Assembly: GCF_002863865.1 (NCBI RefSeq) | Contig: NZ_CP022684.1 | Location: 2,757,501 to 2,821,500 of the forward strand | Origin: Ketobacter alkanivorans | Lineage (GTDB): Bacteria > Pseudomonadota > Gammaproteobacteria > Pseudomonadales > Ketobacteraceae | Length of the DNA: 64,000 nt | Reading direction: 5' to 3' | In this document: positions 12,401-20,846 of the stretch, piece after piece | Layout of the letters: each line of letters starts with the position of its first letter | Position numbering within the stretch: position 1 is the stretch's first letter | Position numbers and translations under genes: made by a program | Notes under the pieces: generated by a model | Database searches by the model: none | What the model was told of the DNA's origin: nothing | What the model saw: the letters and a program-made list of their open reading frames with translations, nothing else

Positions 12401-13780
12401 ATGGATCTAAACGTTGTCATCCTTGCTGCAGGCAAAGGCACGCGCATGAAGTCGCGCTTACCTAAAGTGCTGCAACCTTTGGCTAAAAAGCCCATGCTTG
12501 CTCATGTGCTCGAGACCAGCTTTAAGCTGGAGGCCCATAAAGTGATCGTAGTGTATGGTCACGGCGGCGACAGCGTGAAATCCGAGATCAGCCGTTACTT
12601 TCCCGATGCGCCTATAGAATGGGTTGAGCAGGCTGAACAACTGGGCACTGGGCATGCGGTCAAGCAAGCAATGACTCTGTTGGAAACCAACACGCGGACG
12701 CTGATTCTATATGGTGATGTACCCCTGATATCAGAATCAACCCTGAGCCGCTTTCTGAACGAAGTTCAGCCAGGCGAATGCGGAGTGCTGACAGTCAAGT
12801 TGAACGACCCTACCGGGTATGGCCGTATTGTGCGGGACCATGCTGGTGTGGTGAGAGAAATTGTTGAAGAGAAGGACGCCGGTAAGGAAATTCGAAAAAT
12901 CGAAGAAGTGAATACCGGCATAATGATGGCGGACTCCATAGACTTACAGCAGTGGTTGCCCACCATAGAAAATAAAAATGCGCAGGGTGAATATTACTTA
13001 ACCGATCTTGTGCGTATTTCCAATGATCATGACGTGCCGGTTATTGGTTGTCGTGTTAAAGACCCAATCGAAGTCGAAGGGGTGAACGATAAAAAGCAAC
13101 TGGCACGATTGGAGCGCATGTTGCAAAAACACCTGGCTGAGCGCTTATTAGTGCAGGGCGCGACACTGGCAGATCCTGCCCGAGTTGATATCCGTGGTGA
13201 AGTTAACATCGGTCAGGACTGCTTTATAGACATTAATGCAGTTTTCGAAGGCAACAATACACTGGGAAATAATGTAAAGATTGGCCCAAACTGTGTCATC
13301 GAAAACTCGGTTATCGGTGATAACACCATTATCAAAGCCAACAGTGTGTTGGAAAACGCGATACTGGGTGAGCATTGTGATGTGGGTCCGTTTGCCCGCC
13401 TGCGACCCGGCACCGAGTTGGCCAACGGTGCGAAAATCGGTAACTTTGTAGAAACGAAAAACATAAAGATGGGTGCAGGCTCAAAAGCCAATCACTTAAC
13501 CTATTTGGGTGACAGTGAAATCGGAACCGATGTTAATATTGGCGCAGGCACCATTACCTGTAATTACGATGGTGCTAACAAGCATAAAACCAAAATCGGG
13601 GACGGCGCATTCATTGGCTCTAACAGCTCACTGGTGGCACCGGTTGAAATTGGGAAAGGTGCAACCATCGGGGCCGGTTCAACCATCAGTAAAGATGCAA
13701 AAGAACAGACATTAACCGTAACCCGCGCTAAGCAGGTCAGCATCGACGGTTGGAAGCGTCCTGAGAAAAAGCCCAAATAA
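12401..13780 (+). CDS. glmU: Bifunctional GlmU: GlcN-1-P acetyltransferase / GlcNAc-1-P uridyltransferase
   Basis: GlmU makes UDP-GlcNAc for peptidoglycan and lipopolysaccharide. The N-terminal pyrophosphorylase domain starts with [14 protein letters not shown] (residues 5-18) and contains LYGDVPLI. The C-terminal half is a left-handed beta-helix of hexapeptide repeats ([21 protein letters not shown]) with the acetyltransferase residues in GNFVETKN and [11 protein letters not shown]. The 459-residue length fits the family. It begins just after the atp terminator and lies 17 bases upstream of glmS, with which it shares a pathway. Confidence 0.97.
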   Translation: MDLNVVILAAGKGTRMKSRLPKVLQPLAKKPMLAHVLETSFKLEAHKVIVVYGHGGDSVKSEISRYFPDAPIEWVEQAEQLGTGHAVKQAMTLLETNTRTLILYGDVPLISESTLSRFLNEVQPGECGVLTVKLNDPTGYGRIVRDHAGVVREIVEEKDAGKEIRKIEEVNTGIMMADSIDLQQWLPTIENKNAQGEYYLTDLVRISNDHDVPVIGCRVKDPIEVEGVNDKKQLARLERMLQKHLAERLLVQGATLADPARVDIRGEVNIGQDCFIDINAVFEGNNTLGNNVKIGPNCVIENSVIGDNTIIKANSVLENAILGEHCDVGPFARLRPGTELANGAKIGNFVETKNIKMGAGSKANHLTYLGDSEIGTDVNIGAGTITCNYDGANKHKTKIGDGAFIGSNSSLVAPVEIGKGATIGAGSTISKDAKEQTLTVTRAKQVSIDGWKRPEKKPK

Positions 13781-13797
13781 GCAGTAAGGAAAAAGTT

Positions 13798-15624
13798 ATG
13801 TGTGGAATTGTAGGTGTCATTTCAACTCGTGATGTAACGCCCATACTGCTGGAGGGTCTGCGTCGCTTAGAATATCGGGGTTATGATTCCGCCGGTATCG
13901 CCAGATTTAATCCAGGATCTGACATTGAACGGATTCGGCGTGTTGGCAAAGTGAAGGAACTTGAAGCCGCCGTTGCAGAGAGTCAGGGTGCAGGTACCAT
14001 AGGTATCGCTCATACTCGCTGGGCCACCCACGGGGTGCCATCAGAAAGTAATGCGCATCCACACATGTCTTCCGATAACATCGTTGTGGTTCACAACGGC
14101 ATCATAGAAAATCACGAAGAACTACGTGCATCCCTACAGAAAGACGGTTACGTATTCACCTCGGAAACCGATACCGAAGTAGTTGCGCATTTGGTACATC
14201 AAAATCTGAAAACCAGTGCGACATTATTGGAAGCAGTAAAAAAAACCACCCGTAAATTACGTGGCGCTTATGCTCTGGGTGTTATCTGCAAAGAACAACC
14301 GGAACTGCTGATTGCCGCCCGCGAAGGCAGCCCGTTGGTGTTGGGTGTGGGTTTGGGGGAGAACTTCATCGCTTCAGACCAGTTAGCGCTGCTGCCCGTT
14401 ACCACCCGGTTTATCTTTTTAGAAGAAGGCGATATCGCCGAAGTCAGAAAAGATAGCTTCGTTATTGAGAATCGTGAAGGCAATACGGTAGAACGCACGG
14501 TAAAACAATTCACCGGCTCTGATAGCACAGCGGACAAAGGTGAATACCGGCACTACATGCTGAAGGAAATATTCGAGCAGCCTACCGCTGTACGCAATAC
14601 GCTGGACGGACGGGTGACTCCAGAAGGAATCGATCCGGCACTGTTTGGCACTGATGCGGAAAAACTGTTTCCGAACATTGAAAGTGTTCAGATTATTGCA
14701 TGTGGGACTTCGTATCATGCAGGGCTGGTTGCAAAATATTGGCTTGAGGGTCTGGCCGGAGTTCAGTGTAATGTAGAAGTGGCCAGCGAGTTCCGTTACC
14801 GCAGAACGGTAGTGCGCCCCAATACTTTGTTTGTGACTATTTCTCAGTCCGGTGAAACGGCAGACACGTTAGCCGCGCTGCGTGATGCCAAGGGATACTT
14901 ATCAAGCCTTGCCATTTGTAATGTTGCAACCAGCTCATTGGTACGGGAATCGGCCATGTCGTTCCTCACCAAAGCTGGCCCGGAAATCGGTGTGGCTTCA
15001 ACGAAGGCTTTTACCACACAGCTGGTTGCCTTGTATTTGATGACCATCGCCATTGGCAAGTTTCACGACATAGATGCGAAAGAAGAACGTCGCCTGCTGG
15101 AAGGGCTTCAGCAGCTACCGGATGTCATTCAGTCAGCACTACGTTTGAACAAGCCTATTGAAGTGATGGCTGAGAAATTTGCAGAGAAGCACCACGCTTT
15201 ATTCCTCGGCCGTGGTGTGCAGTATCCGATCGCGCTGGAAGGTGCGTTAAAGCTAAAAGAAATATCCTATATCCACGCCGAGGCTTATCCTGCCGGAGAG
15301 CTGAAGCACGGCCCGCTGGCATTGGTGGATGCTGATATGCCGGTGGTAACCGTGGCACCATCGGACACCTTACTGGAAAAGTTAAAGTCTAATCTACAGG
15401 AAGTGCGTGCCCGAGGCGGTGAGCTGTTCGTATTTCAGGATTCAGATGCAGCGATGGAGCCTCAGGACGATGTTCACGTGTTGGATGTCCCTAAGGTGGC
15501 AGCAGAACTCGCTCCTATTGTGTACACCATACCGCTGCAGCTTTTGAGTTACCACGTGGCAATCATTAAAGGCACCGATGTGGATCAGCCGCGCAATTTA
15601 GCCAAAAGCGTAACGGTAGAATAA
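13798..15624 (+). CDS. glmS: Glutamine-fructose-6-phosphate aminotransferase GlmS
   Basis: GlmS converts fructose-6-phosphate and glutamine to glucosamine-6-phosphate, the first step of the hexosamine pathway. The 608-residue protein starts MCGIVGVIS, exposing the catalytic Cys after Met removal. The amidotransferase domain includes HTRWATHG and [13 protein letters not shown]. Two SIS sugar-isomerase domains follow ([27 protein letters not shown]). The C-terminus ends [13 protein letters not shown], invariant in the family. No glmS ribozyme was recognised upstream: only 17 bases separate it from glmU. Confidence 0.97.
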   Translation: MCGIVGVISTRDVTPILLEGLRRLEYRGYDSAGIARFNPGSDIERIRRVGKVKELEAAVAESQGAGTIGIAHTRWATHGVPSESNAHPHMSSDNIVVVHNGIIENHEELRASLQKDGYVFTSETDTEVVAHLVHQNLKTSATLLEAVKKTTRKLRGAYALGVICKEQPELLIAAREGSPLVLGVGLGENFIASDQLALLPVTTRFIFLEEGDIAEVRKDSFVIENREGNTVERTVKQFTGSDSTADKGEYRHYMLKEIFEQPTAVRNTLDGRVTPEGIDPALFGTDAEKLFPNIESVQIIACGTSYHAGLVAKYWLEGLAGVQCNVEVASEFRYRRTVVRPNTLFVTISQSGETADTLAALRDAKGYLSSLAICNVATSSLVRESAMSFLTKAGPEIGVASTKAFTTQLVALYLMTIAIGKFHDIDAKEERRLLEGLQQLPDVIQSALRLNKPIEVMAEKFAEKHHALFLGRGVQYPIALEGALKLKEISYIHAEAYPAGELKHGPLALVDADMPVVTVAPSDTLLEKLKSNLQEVRARGGELFVFQDSDAAMEPQDDVHVLDVPKVAAELAPIVYTIPLQLLSYHVAIIKGTDVDQPRNLAKSVTVE

Positions 15625-15666
15625 CTGGATAACGCTAACTGCTAGCGGTTGTAGGTGAGTAGAAAA

Positions 15667-15698
15667 GGAGTTAACAAAGTAATAGAGTTGTTAACTCC
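15667..15698. repeat. Perfect 11-bp inverted repeat downstream of glmS
   Basis: GGAGTTAACAA (15667-15677) and TTGTTAACTCC (15688-15698) flank a 10-base AT-rich spacer. It lies in the convergent gap between glmS and a minus-strand gene. There is no T-run on either side, so it is either an mRNA 3'-end hairpin or a protein-binding site. Confidence 0.6.
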
Positions 15699-15852
15699 AA
15701 AATCCGAGATAGATCACAATATGAGCAATTGCCAAAGGGGCATTGCTGAACGATCTGTAGCAATCGGGCTATAGCGGACGTCCGTGATTGACTGGCTAAT
15801 CGAGCACATCAAGCTGAATGGGCCTACTTTCCGGTTGGCACATACTCAAAAG

Positions 15853-16725
15853 CTAATTCATGGCGTTCTGAATTTTCACTGAGACCTTCTGAAGCATAGA
15901 TACAGATGAGCGGGAGAAAACCGCTTTCATAACGCCGCGATAAAGTCCGTCGGGGAGTACTTTTCTTGCCAGCAACGTCGCGTGGGCATCAACGCCAACG
16001 ATGTAGCGAAGTCTATTGCTGCCATCATTGACTGCGTTCCAGATTGTTTCGGCAACATCGCTAGGTTTGGTTGCGAATAAGCCCGCAGCGTCATCAATTA
16101 GATCCAGCACCGGACGTGATTTCTCGTCATAGTCGTTGACACCGGTACAATTCTTGCGGTCTGTAGAGCGCCCCCAGAATTCGGTTTTTACCAACCCAGG
16201 CTCAATAATCTTGACCTGTATACCATATGAAGAAACCTCGTATTGCAGCGAATCACAAAAGCCTTCTACCGCCCATTTGCTGGCATGATAGACACTGTAA
16301 AGTGGAAAAATGGAGCGGCCTGCAAAGCTGGCTACATTAATCAGAAGACCGGAACGTTGCTTGCGAAAATGCGGTAGTATTTCCTGGGTAACAGACATCA
16401 GGCCCAGTACGTTGGTCTGAAATTGCCGGTTAATCTGATCGGTGCTAAAGGTCTCAAATGGACCTATCAGACCGTAGCCGGCATTATTGACAACCACATC
16501 GATTTGCCCGAATTCCGCTAAACCCTCTGCAATGGCTTCCCTGATCGTCGCTTCCTGCGTTACATCGAGAGTTGGACAAATGACATTAGCCAGGCCAACC
16601 AATTCCTGTTCATTGTCGGGCGTGCGCATGGTCGCGATAACGTTCCAACCCTCACGCTGAAATCGAAGAGCGGTTTCACGACCGATGCCACTGGAACAGC
16701 CGGTAATCAATACGGTTTGTTTCAT
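15853..16725 (-). CDS. Short-chain dehydrogenase/reductase
   Basis: This 290-residue NAD(P)-dependent oxidoreductase is a classical SDR. The cofactor loop is TGCSSGIG (residues 8-15), NNAG is at 80-83, the catalytic Ser is near 133, and Tyr146 and Lys150 form YHASK. The C-terminal extension of about 60 residues (from about 230), basic and ending in a helical stretch, is longer than in core SDRs and may define substrate or membrane contact. The substrate cannot be told from sequence; lipid or steroid-like ketones/alcohols are plausible. It is the last gene of a three-gene minus-strand operon, 25 bases after another SDR. Confidence 0.9.
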   Translation of the reverse strand: MKQTVLITGCSSGIGRETALRFQREGWNVIATMRTPDNEQELVGLANVICPTLDVTQEATIREAIAEGLAEFGQIDVVVNNAGYGLIGPFETFSTDQINRQFQTNVLGLMSVTQEILPHFRKQRSGLLINVASFAGRSIFPLYSVYHASKWAVEGFCDSLQYEVSSYGIQVKIIEPGLVKTEFWGRSTDRKNCTGVNDYDEKSRPVLDLIDDAAGLFATKPSDVAETIWNAVNDGSNRLRYIVGVDAHATLLARKVLPDGLYRGVMKAVFSRSSVSMLQKVSVKIQNAMN

Positions 16726-16750
16726 TACTTAATTATCTCTTTGGCACTGA

Positions 16751-17566
16751 TTAGGATCGAGAAACGCGCGCCTGATATTCTCGGGTCTTTTCGTTATCTG
16801 GTGCTATTCGCTCTTGTGCACCTGCAATTCTCTTAATCCAATTGCCAACGCGTTCAGGCAAGGCCTGTTCAATAGTACCAACCGGATATAACCATTTCGG
16901 CATGGTAACCTCTGGCTGACCATGCTTGCATGAAGCAATAACCTCGGCAGCGATTTCAGATGGCTTAGCCTTGGGAATTCCACGAATATTCATCCCGGCT
17001 GTCAGATCGGTATCCACTGCCGAAGGCATAATGGTCGTAATGGACACACCCGAACCCACTATTTCGGCACGCACCGAGCGCGATAGACCGGCCACCGCAA
17101 ATTTACTTGCCGTGTAAACGGAAGCCCCGGCGCAGGTCATTTTTCCCGCCATGGAGGACACATTTACGATATGCCCATGGCTTCGTTGCAGCATGTCCGG
17201 AAGAACCAGACGCATACCATTGATCACACCGCCTGTATTGATTGCCATTTCCCGGTGCAACGCTGCTAAATCGATGTCGACGAACTTCCCGGTACGCATA
17301 ATTCCGGCATTATTCACCAGCAAATCTACAGGCCCCAATTCGCGCGCCACATTCAAAAAATTCTCGAACGACTCGGGGTCGGCCACATCCAACTTTACTG
17401 CTCTTACACCTGAGAGTGATGCCGCTACAGCCTCTGCAGCTTTCTCGTCAATGTCGCCGACAACCACGCGAGCCCCTTGATCAACCAGGGCTCTGACCGT
17501 TGCTTCACCGATTCCTCTACCGCCACCTGTGACACAGGCAACAGCACCATTCAAATTGATGGACAT
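16751..17566 (-). CDS. Short-chain dehydrogenase/reductase
   Basis: Using the ATG at 17566 gives 271 residues. The motifs are TGGGRGIG (13-20), an acidic residue after the second strand (GDID, 38-40) suggesting NAD preference, NNAG (85-88), Ser137/138, Tyr151 and Lys155. An earlier ATG at 17620 would overlap the preceding gene and lacks a good ribosome-binding site, whereas the 17566 ATG follows AGAGG and starts 13 bases after the upstream stop. It probably acts with the neighbouring SDR and the uncharacterised protein in one pathway; the substrate is unknown. Confidence 0.9.
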   Translation of the reverse strand: MSINLNGAVACVTGGGRGIGEATVRALVDQGARVVVGDIDEKAAEAVAASLSGVRAVKLDVADPESFENFLNVARELGPVDLLVNNAGIMRTGKFVDIDLAALHREMAINTGGVINGMRLVLPDMLQRSHGHIVNVSSMAGKMTCAGASVYTASKFAVAGLSRSVRAEIVGSGVSITTIMPSAVDTDLTAGMNIRGIPKAKPSEIAAEVIASCKHGQPEVTMPKWLYPVGTIEQALPERVGNWIKRIAGAQERIAPDNEKTREYQARVSRS

Positions 17567-17579
17567 AAACGATAGCCTC

Positions 17580-18245
17580 TTAGCGAACGTAGGGATAACG
17601 AAGGGCGAAGTAACCGACAATATCCCAGCCGTGTTTCACCTTGTACACCACCCGTCCCAAAAATACATCTGGCACGATTTCCACGATTTCGTCCCGAACC
17701 TTAGGAAGAATCAGTGGGTTCTTGAATGACGGTTCATCATAAGTAATCGCGCGAACTTTCAGGTGGGGTGCTACCGGTGAAGTGTCAATGCGATGATGGA
17801 AATCGAATCCAAGTAACTCATTACCCTGCTTTTGCAGCTTGTAGTGAGGCATAGCAAGCTTGGCGGGGATATAAGCAGAAGCGGTGATGCGGTTGTAGCC
17901 TGTGCCGGTTTTCTGATTGAAGGTTTTGCCTGTCCAACCCATGCGCCACAGAAGCTGCCCTAGAAAAACGGCGTTGTTAATCGTCCGCATCAGAAACGAA
18001 CCGTGCAGGTTCATCACCATGCCTTCAGTGTCACCATCGGGTGCTTCTGCGTCACCATTACCCTGGGCAAACAACCAAGGCAAGCGATAGAACTGCGATT
18101 CGTGCTGGAGCTCTTTGAGCAGCTCCCAGGCATTTTCTTTCGCCAAATCAGGATTGCTCTGGGCTTGAACCCTTAGATTCTTCAGGCGCTGCTCTTCTGA
18201 TATTGGCGCAGGAACAGTGGATGCCTGTTTCAACGTAGCTTGCAT
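17580..18245 (-). CDS. Uncharacterised protein, first gene of an SDR operon
   Basis: The protein has 221 residues from ATG 18245, chosen because GGGAGAA precedes it; an in-frame ATG at 18290 has no such site. It has no signal peptide or clear membrane helix. The middle holds a segment rich in Gly, Asn and aromatics (NLHGSFLMRTINNAVFLGQL, then TGTGYNRITASAYIPAK), and the C-terminal third looks beta-rich, ending near VGYFALRYPYVR. It resembles lipocalin-like small-molecule binding proteins in general character, but I cannot assign a family. It is divergent from a TetR regulator and precedes two SDRs, so a role in handling the same small molecule is inferred. Confidence 0.75.
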   Translation of the reverse strand: MQATLKQASTVPAPISEEQRLKNLRVQAQSNPDLAKENAWELLKELQHESQFYRLPWLFAQGNGDAEAPDGDTEGMVMNLHGSFLMRTINNAVFLGQLLWRMGWTGKTFNQKTGTGYNRITASAYIPAKLAMPHYKLQKQGNELLGFDFHHRIDTSPVAPHLKVRAITYDEPSFKNPLILPKVRDEIVEIVPDVFLGRVVYKVKHGWDIVGYFALRYPYVR

Positions 18246-18292
18246 ATGGGTTCTCCCTCTATTAATCCAGTCAAAATGTTTACAACACATAC

Positions 18293-18312
18293 TTGGTACT
18301 GCTCTGTACCAA
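18293..18312. promoter_or_regulatory. Inverted-repeat operator candidate for the TetR regulator
   Basis: TTGGTAC (18293-18299), a 6-base spacer and GTACCAA (18306-18312) form a perfect 20-bp operator-like palindrome in the gap between the divergent SDR operon and the tetR gene, which is the usual place for a TetR-family site. Confidence 0.65.
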
Positions 18313-18321
18313 TGTTATGGT
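18293..18321 (+). promoter_or_regulatory. Possible tetR promoter overlapping the operator
   Basis: TTGGTA (18293-18298) and TATGGT (18316-18321) are spaced by 17 bases; the inverted repeat covers the -35 box and most of the spacer, which would allow autorepression. Confidence 0.4.
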
Positions 18322-18406
18322 AAGTTAAGCTAGGGAGTCAATAGCGGCTTGCCATGGGCAACCGAATTCTCTATAAGATGGAGCAAAAGCAAGGCAGGCC
18401 GCATTC

Positions 18407-19099
18407 ATGTCACAACCAACACGTCCGTTCCTTGGCGAATCCGCTGAATCGCGTATCAGCTCCCGTCGCCAGACCCTTCTTGATACAGCTTTCGAAATGG
18501 CTGCGGAATCCGGGTGGAAAGGCTTGTCCATTCACCAGCTTTGTCAGGAAGCTGGGCTTAACAAGCGTTATTTCTATGAGAGCTTTGCTGATCTAGATGA
18601 ACTGGGTGCTGCGCTGATAGATGATTTGGCCGAACAGCTGATTACCGCAGGGCAGGCAGCTGTTCAATCAGGATTGCAGCAAGGTTTTGATACGATGGCA
18701 TTGGCCCGTCATGCGCTTAAGCACAGCATTGGATGGTTGGTAGATGATCCTCGTCGGGCTCGATTGCTGTTCAGTATGGCGAGCGACAATCCACGCGCAT
18801 TACAGCATCGCCAGGATGTCATCAGGAGATTTGCGAGGACACTTTCCGCGTTTAGTATTGAATATCATCAGGCAGATGAGCCCCATGTGATCGCCAAGGT
18901 GGGTTCTGCCTTGCTCATCGGTGGAACCATCGAAATTATAGTGAGTTGGCTGGATGGGCAACTGGACGTATCGTTGGATGACCTAGTGGAAGATGTCGCG
19001 AATTTCTGGGTGGCAGTTGGCAATAGCGCCATTGACCTGACCAAAAGACGACTTGAAAAGAAAGCGAATGAGAAAGGGCAGAAAAAGAAAAAGGGCTGA
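18407..19099 (+). CDS. TetR/AcrR family transcriptional regulator
   Basis: The 230-residue protein has the TetR N-terminal DNA-binding domain: RRQTLLDTAFEMAAESGW, then SIHQLCQEAGLNKRYFYESF covering the helix-turn-helix at roughly residues 42-61. The rest is a helical ligand-binding domain, and the C-terminus is a lysine-rich tail (KKANEKGQKKKKG). It is transcribed away from the three-gene SDR operon with a perfect inverted repeat between them, so it most likely represses that operon and itself until a small ligand binds. The ligand is unknown; a lipid or aromatic substrate of the SDRs is a guess. Confidence 0.92.
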   Translation: MSQPTRPFLGESAESRISSRRQTLLDTAFEMAAESGWKGLSIHQLCQEAGLNKRYFYESFADLDELGAALIDDLAEQLITAGQAAVQSGLQQGFDTMALARHALKHSIGWLVDDPRRARLLFSMASDNPRALQHRQDVIRRFARTLSAFSIEYHQADEPHVIAKVGSALLIGGTIEIIVSWLDGQLDVSLDDLVEDVANFWVAVGNSAIDLTKRRLEKKANEKGQKKKKG

Positions 19100-19422
19100 C
19101 TTGGGTAAAAGTCTGATCTGGTTTAACCTTTTAATATTTACATCATGCTATCCAACATCGTGTGCAGATGTTGATGAATATCCACTTTTCGCGATTGGAT
19201 GAGGCAGAGAGGTCTAACAGTCAAGATCTCCTTATCGCCCTTATGGGCCATCGAAAACACAACAACGAATGTCCTCTTTCTGGTGCAATGCAACATTCAG
19301 AATGCTTGGCAAAATATTTCGCAGTGTTGAGCGAGATAAGTTGTTAACAACTTTATTTCCCTTTGAGCGATGGCTGCATCTATAGAATCTACAGCTTAGT
19401 GATCTTCCAGTTAACAACAATA
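19100..19422. other. Non-coding stretch between tetR and the P450 gene
   Basis: About 320 bases between convergent genes. A 61-codon frame at 19162-19347 has no ribosome-binding site and no recognisable sequence. A 16-bp perfect palindrome sits at 19338-19353. No T-run terminator was seen. Confidence 0.5.
19338..19353. repeat. Perfect 16-bp palindrome
   Basis: AAGTTGTTAACAACTT reads the same on both strands and shares the core TTGTTAAC with the inverted repeat downstream of glmS at 15667-15698. Function unknown; a dimeric protein-binding site is possible. Confidence 0.55.
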
Positions 19423-20757
19423 TTACTCACCCACAGCGATGGTAGCTTTGGTATTGTTCGTAGCCCGCAATGTGATTGCGGGCATGATGCTGATGGGATC
19501 GGTACCACAGGTCACGTCGAACCTGGCAACGATGCCAGCTAGAATTAAACAGGCTTCCAGCATTGCCAGATACTCACCGATACAAGTTCGTGCCCCGGCG
19601 GAGAACGGTAAATACTGGGAGCGCGAAACGTCCAGGTTAAGCCAGCGATCAGGATCGAATTGCTCAGGGTTAGGGAATACATCGGGGTTTCGATGGATCA
19701 CGTAGGGTGAGACCATGACCAGTGACCCCTTCTTCAACGTCTCAGCACCCAGCTGAGTATCATTAATCACCGTGCGACCAAAGATATAACCAGCCGGATA
19801 CAGACGCATCACCTCTCTAATGATGTTGTAAGTCACGGGCAGGGATTCACGTATGGCGTTCAGGTTATCGAACGCATCCAGGTTACAAGATCGTACCTCT
19901 GCGCACAGTTTTGCGAATTGTTGCGGGTGTTTGGAAAGCAATATAAAAGCAAAGGTGAGCGTGCTGGCGGTGGTTTCGTGGCCTGCCAAAAACAGGGTAA
20001 CGATTTGATCTCGCAAATGAGACTTACGGCTGTCTCCGTCGTTTCCAGACGCAGCCATCAAATCCGCCAACAGGCTGGGTTGTTGTTCACCATTATCTGC
20101 AAGCCTGGCCTGAATTCCGCTGTATATAAACCGATCCACCCGTTTAACGGCCTTACGATATAGAACATTACCCCCCACCGGGAGCCAGTCCGGCGTGTAG
20201 ATCGGATAGCGCAAGCGGGGCCCTAAAGAGCTCATTAGCTGATCCATGGTATCTTCCATCTCGGCCATATCGACTTCAAGCTCCATACCGAATATGCAGC
20301 GTGTAATGATGCGAGCGGTAATCTTGGACATTTCATGGGCTATATCAACTTGGGTACATCCATCCCAGTCTTTAGCAAGCTTTTTTACTTCGTCGTTGAT
20401 AATAGGAATATAGGTGTTGGTGGATTTGGGTTGAAACGCGGGTGCAGAAAGCTTACGCAACCGTTTCCATTCATCACCTTCAGAAGTGAGTAACCCGTGG
20501 CCGAAGAGGCGACGCAGGCGTTTGGCGAAACTGCGATTGCGGACAAATGATTGTGATTTATTGGTGAGCACTGTGTTGACCAGCTCGGGATCGGATACCA
20601 GATACACGCGGGTATTGAATAACCTGAACTGAATAAACGGGCCGAAGTTCGCTGTGCTCTCGAGATACCCCAGGATATCCGCCATGAAAGGCTTTAGATT
20701 TCCCCACAAAAGGTGGGAAGAGGGCAGGGAGTGTGCAATCAGCCTGGGTTCATTCAT
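19423..20757 (-). CDS. Cytochrome P450
   Basis: This 444-residue soluble P450 monooxygenase has the I-helix oxygen-activation motif AGHETTAST (about residues 257-265), the K-helix ExxR in EVMRLYP and the haem-ligand loop FSAGARTCIGEYLA with Cys392. No redox-partner domain is fused, so separate ferredoxin and reductase would supply electrons; none is encoded nearby. The I-helix and haem loop resemble the CYP4/CYP102-like bacterial group that often hydroxylates fatty acids or alkanes; the substrate cannot be fixed from sequence. It is divergent from a patatin autotransporter, with an inverted repeat in the 89-base gap. Confidence 0.94.
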   Translation of the reverse strand: MNEPRLIAHSLPSSHLLWGNLKPFMADILGYLESTANFGPFIQFRLFNTRVYLVSDPELVNTVLTNKSQSFVRNRSFAKRLRRLFGHGLLTSEGDEWKRLRKLSAPAFQPKSTNTYIPIINDEVKKLAKDWDGCTQVDIAHEMSKITARIITRCIFGMELEVDMAEMEDTMDQLMSSLGPRLRYPIYTPDWLPVGGNVLYRKAVKRVDRFIYSGIQARLADNGEQQPSLLADLMAASGNDGDSRKSHLRDQIVTLFLAGHETTASTLTFAFILLSKHPQQFAKLCAEVRSCNLDAFDNLNAIRESLPVTYNIIREVMRLYPAGYIFGRTVINDTQLGAETLKKGSLVMVSPYVIHRNPDVFPNPEQFDPDRWLNLDVSRSQYLPFSAGARTCIGEYLAMLEACLILAGIVARFDVTCGTDPISIMPAITLRATNNTKATIAVGE

Positions 20758-20781
20758 GAGTGTGCGAAACGCCTTTGTTAT

Positions 20782-20813
20782 TGTTAGAGCATAAGCAGAT
20801 CGTTATTCTAACA
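20782..20813. promoter_or_regulatory. Inverted repeat between the P450 and patatin genes
   Basis: TGTTAGA (20782-20788) and TCTAACA (20807-20813) are perfect 7-bp arms 18 bases apart, in the short divergent intergenic region. It is a candidate regulator-binding site controlling one or both genes. Confidence 0.4.
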
Positions 20814-20846
20814 CCGAGCACTACCACAAAAGTTAATGGAATCCAC

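Noticed and set aside
13700-13800. A glmS ribozyme or riboswitch upstream of glmS
   Set aside because: Only 17 bases separate glmU and glmS, leaving no room for one; glmS ribozymes are typical of Firmicutes.
15551-15561. A CACGTG-centred sequence in glmS as a possible parS site
   Set aside because: The outer positions do not match the parS consensus (TGTTxCACGTGxAACA), and it lies over 10 kb from parB. Other CACGTG boxes in the window were also poor.
19162-19347. A 61-codon frame between tetR and the P450 gene
   Set aside because: No ribosome-binding site, no family-like sequence, and it overlaps a palindrome.
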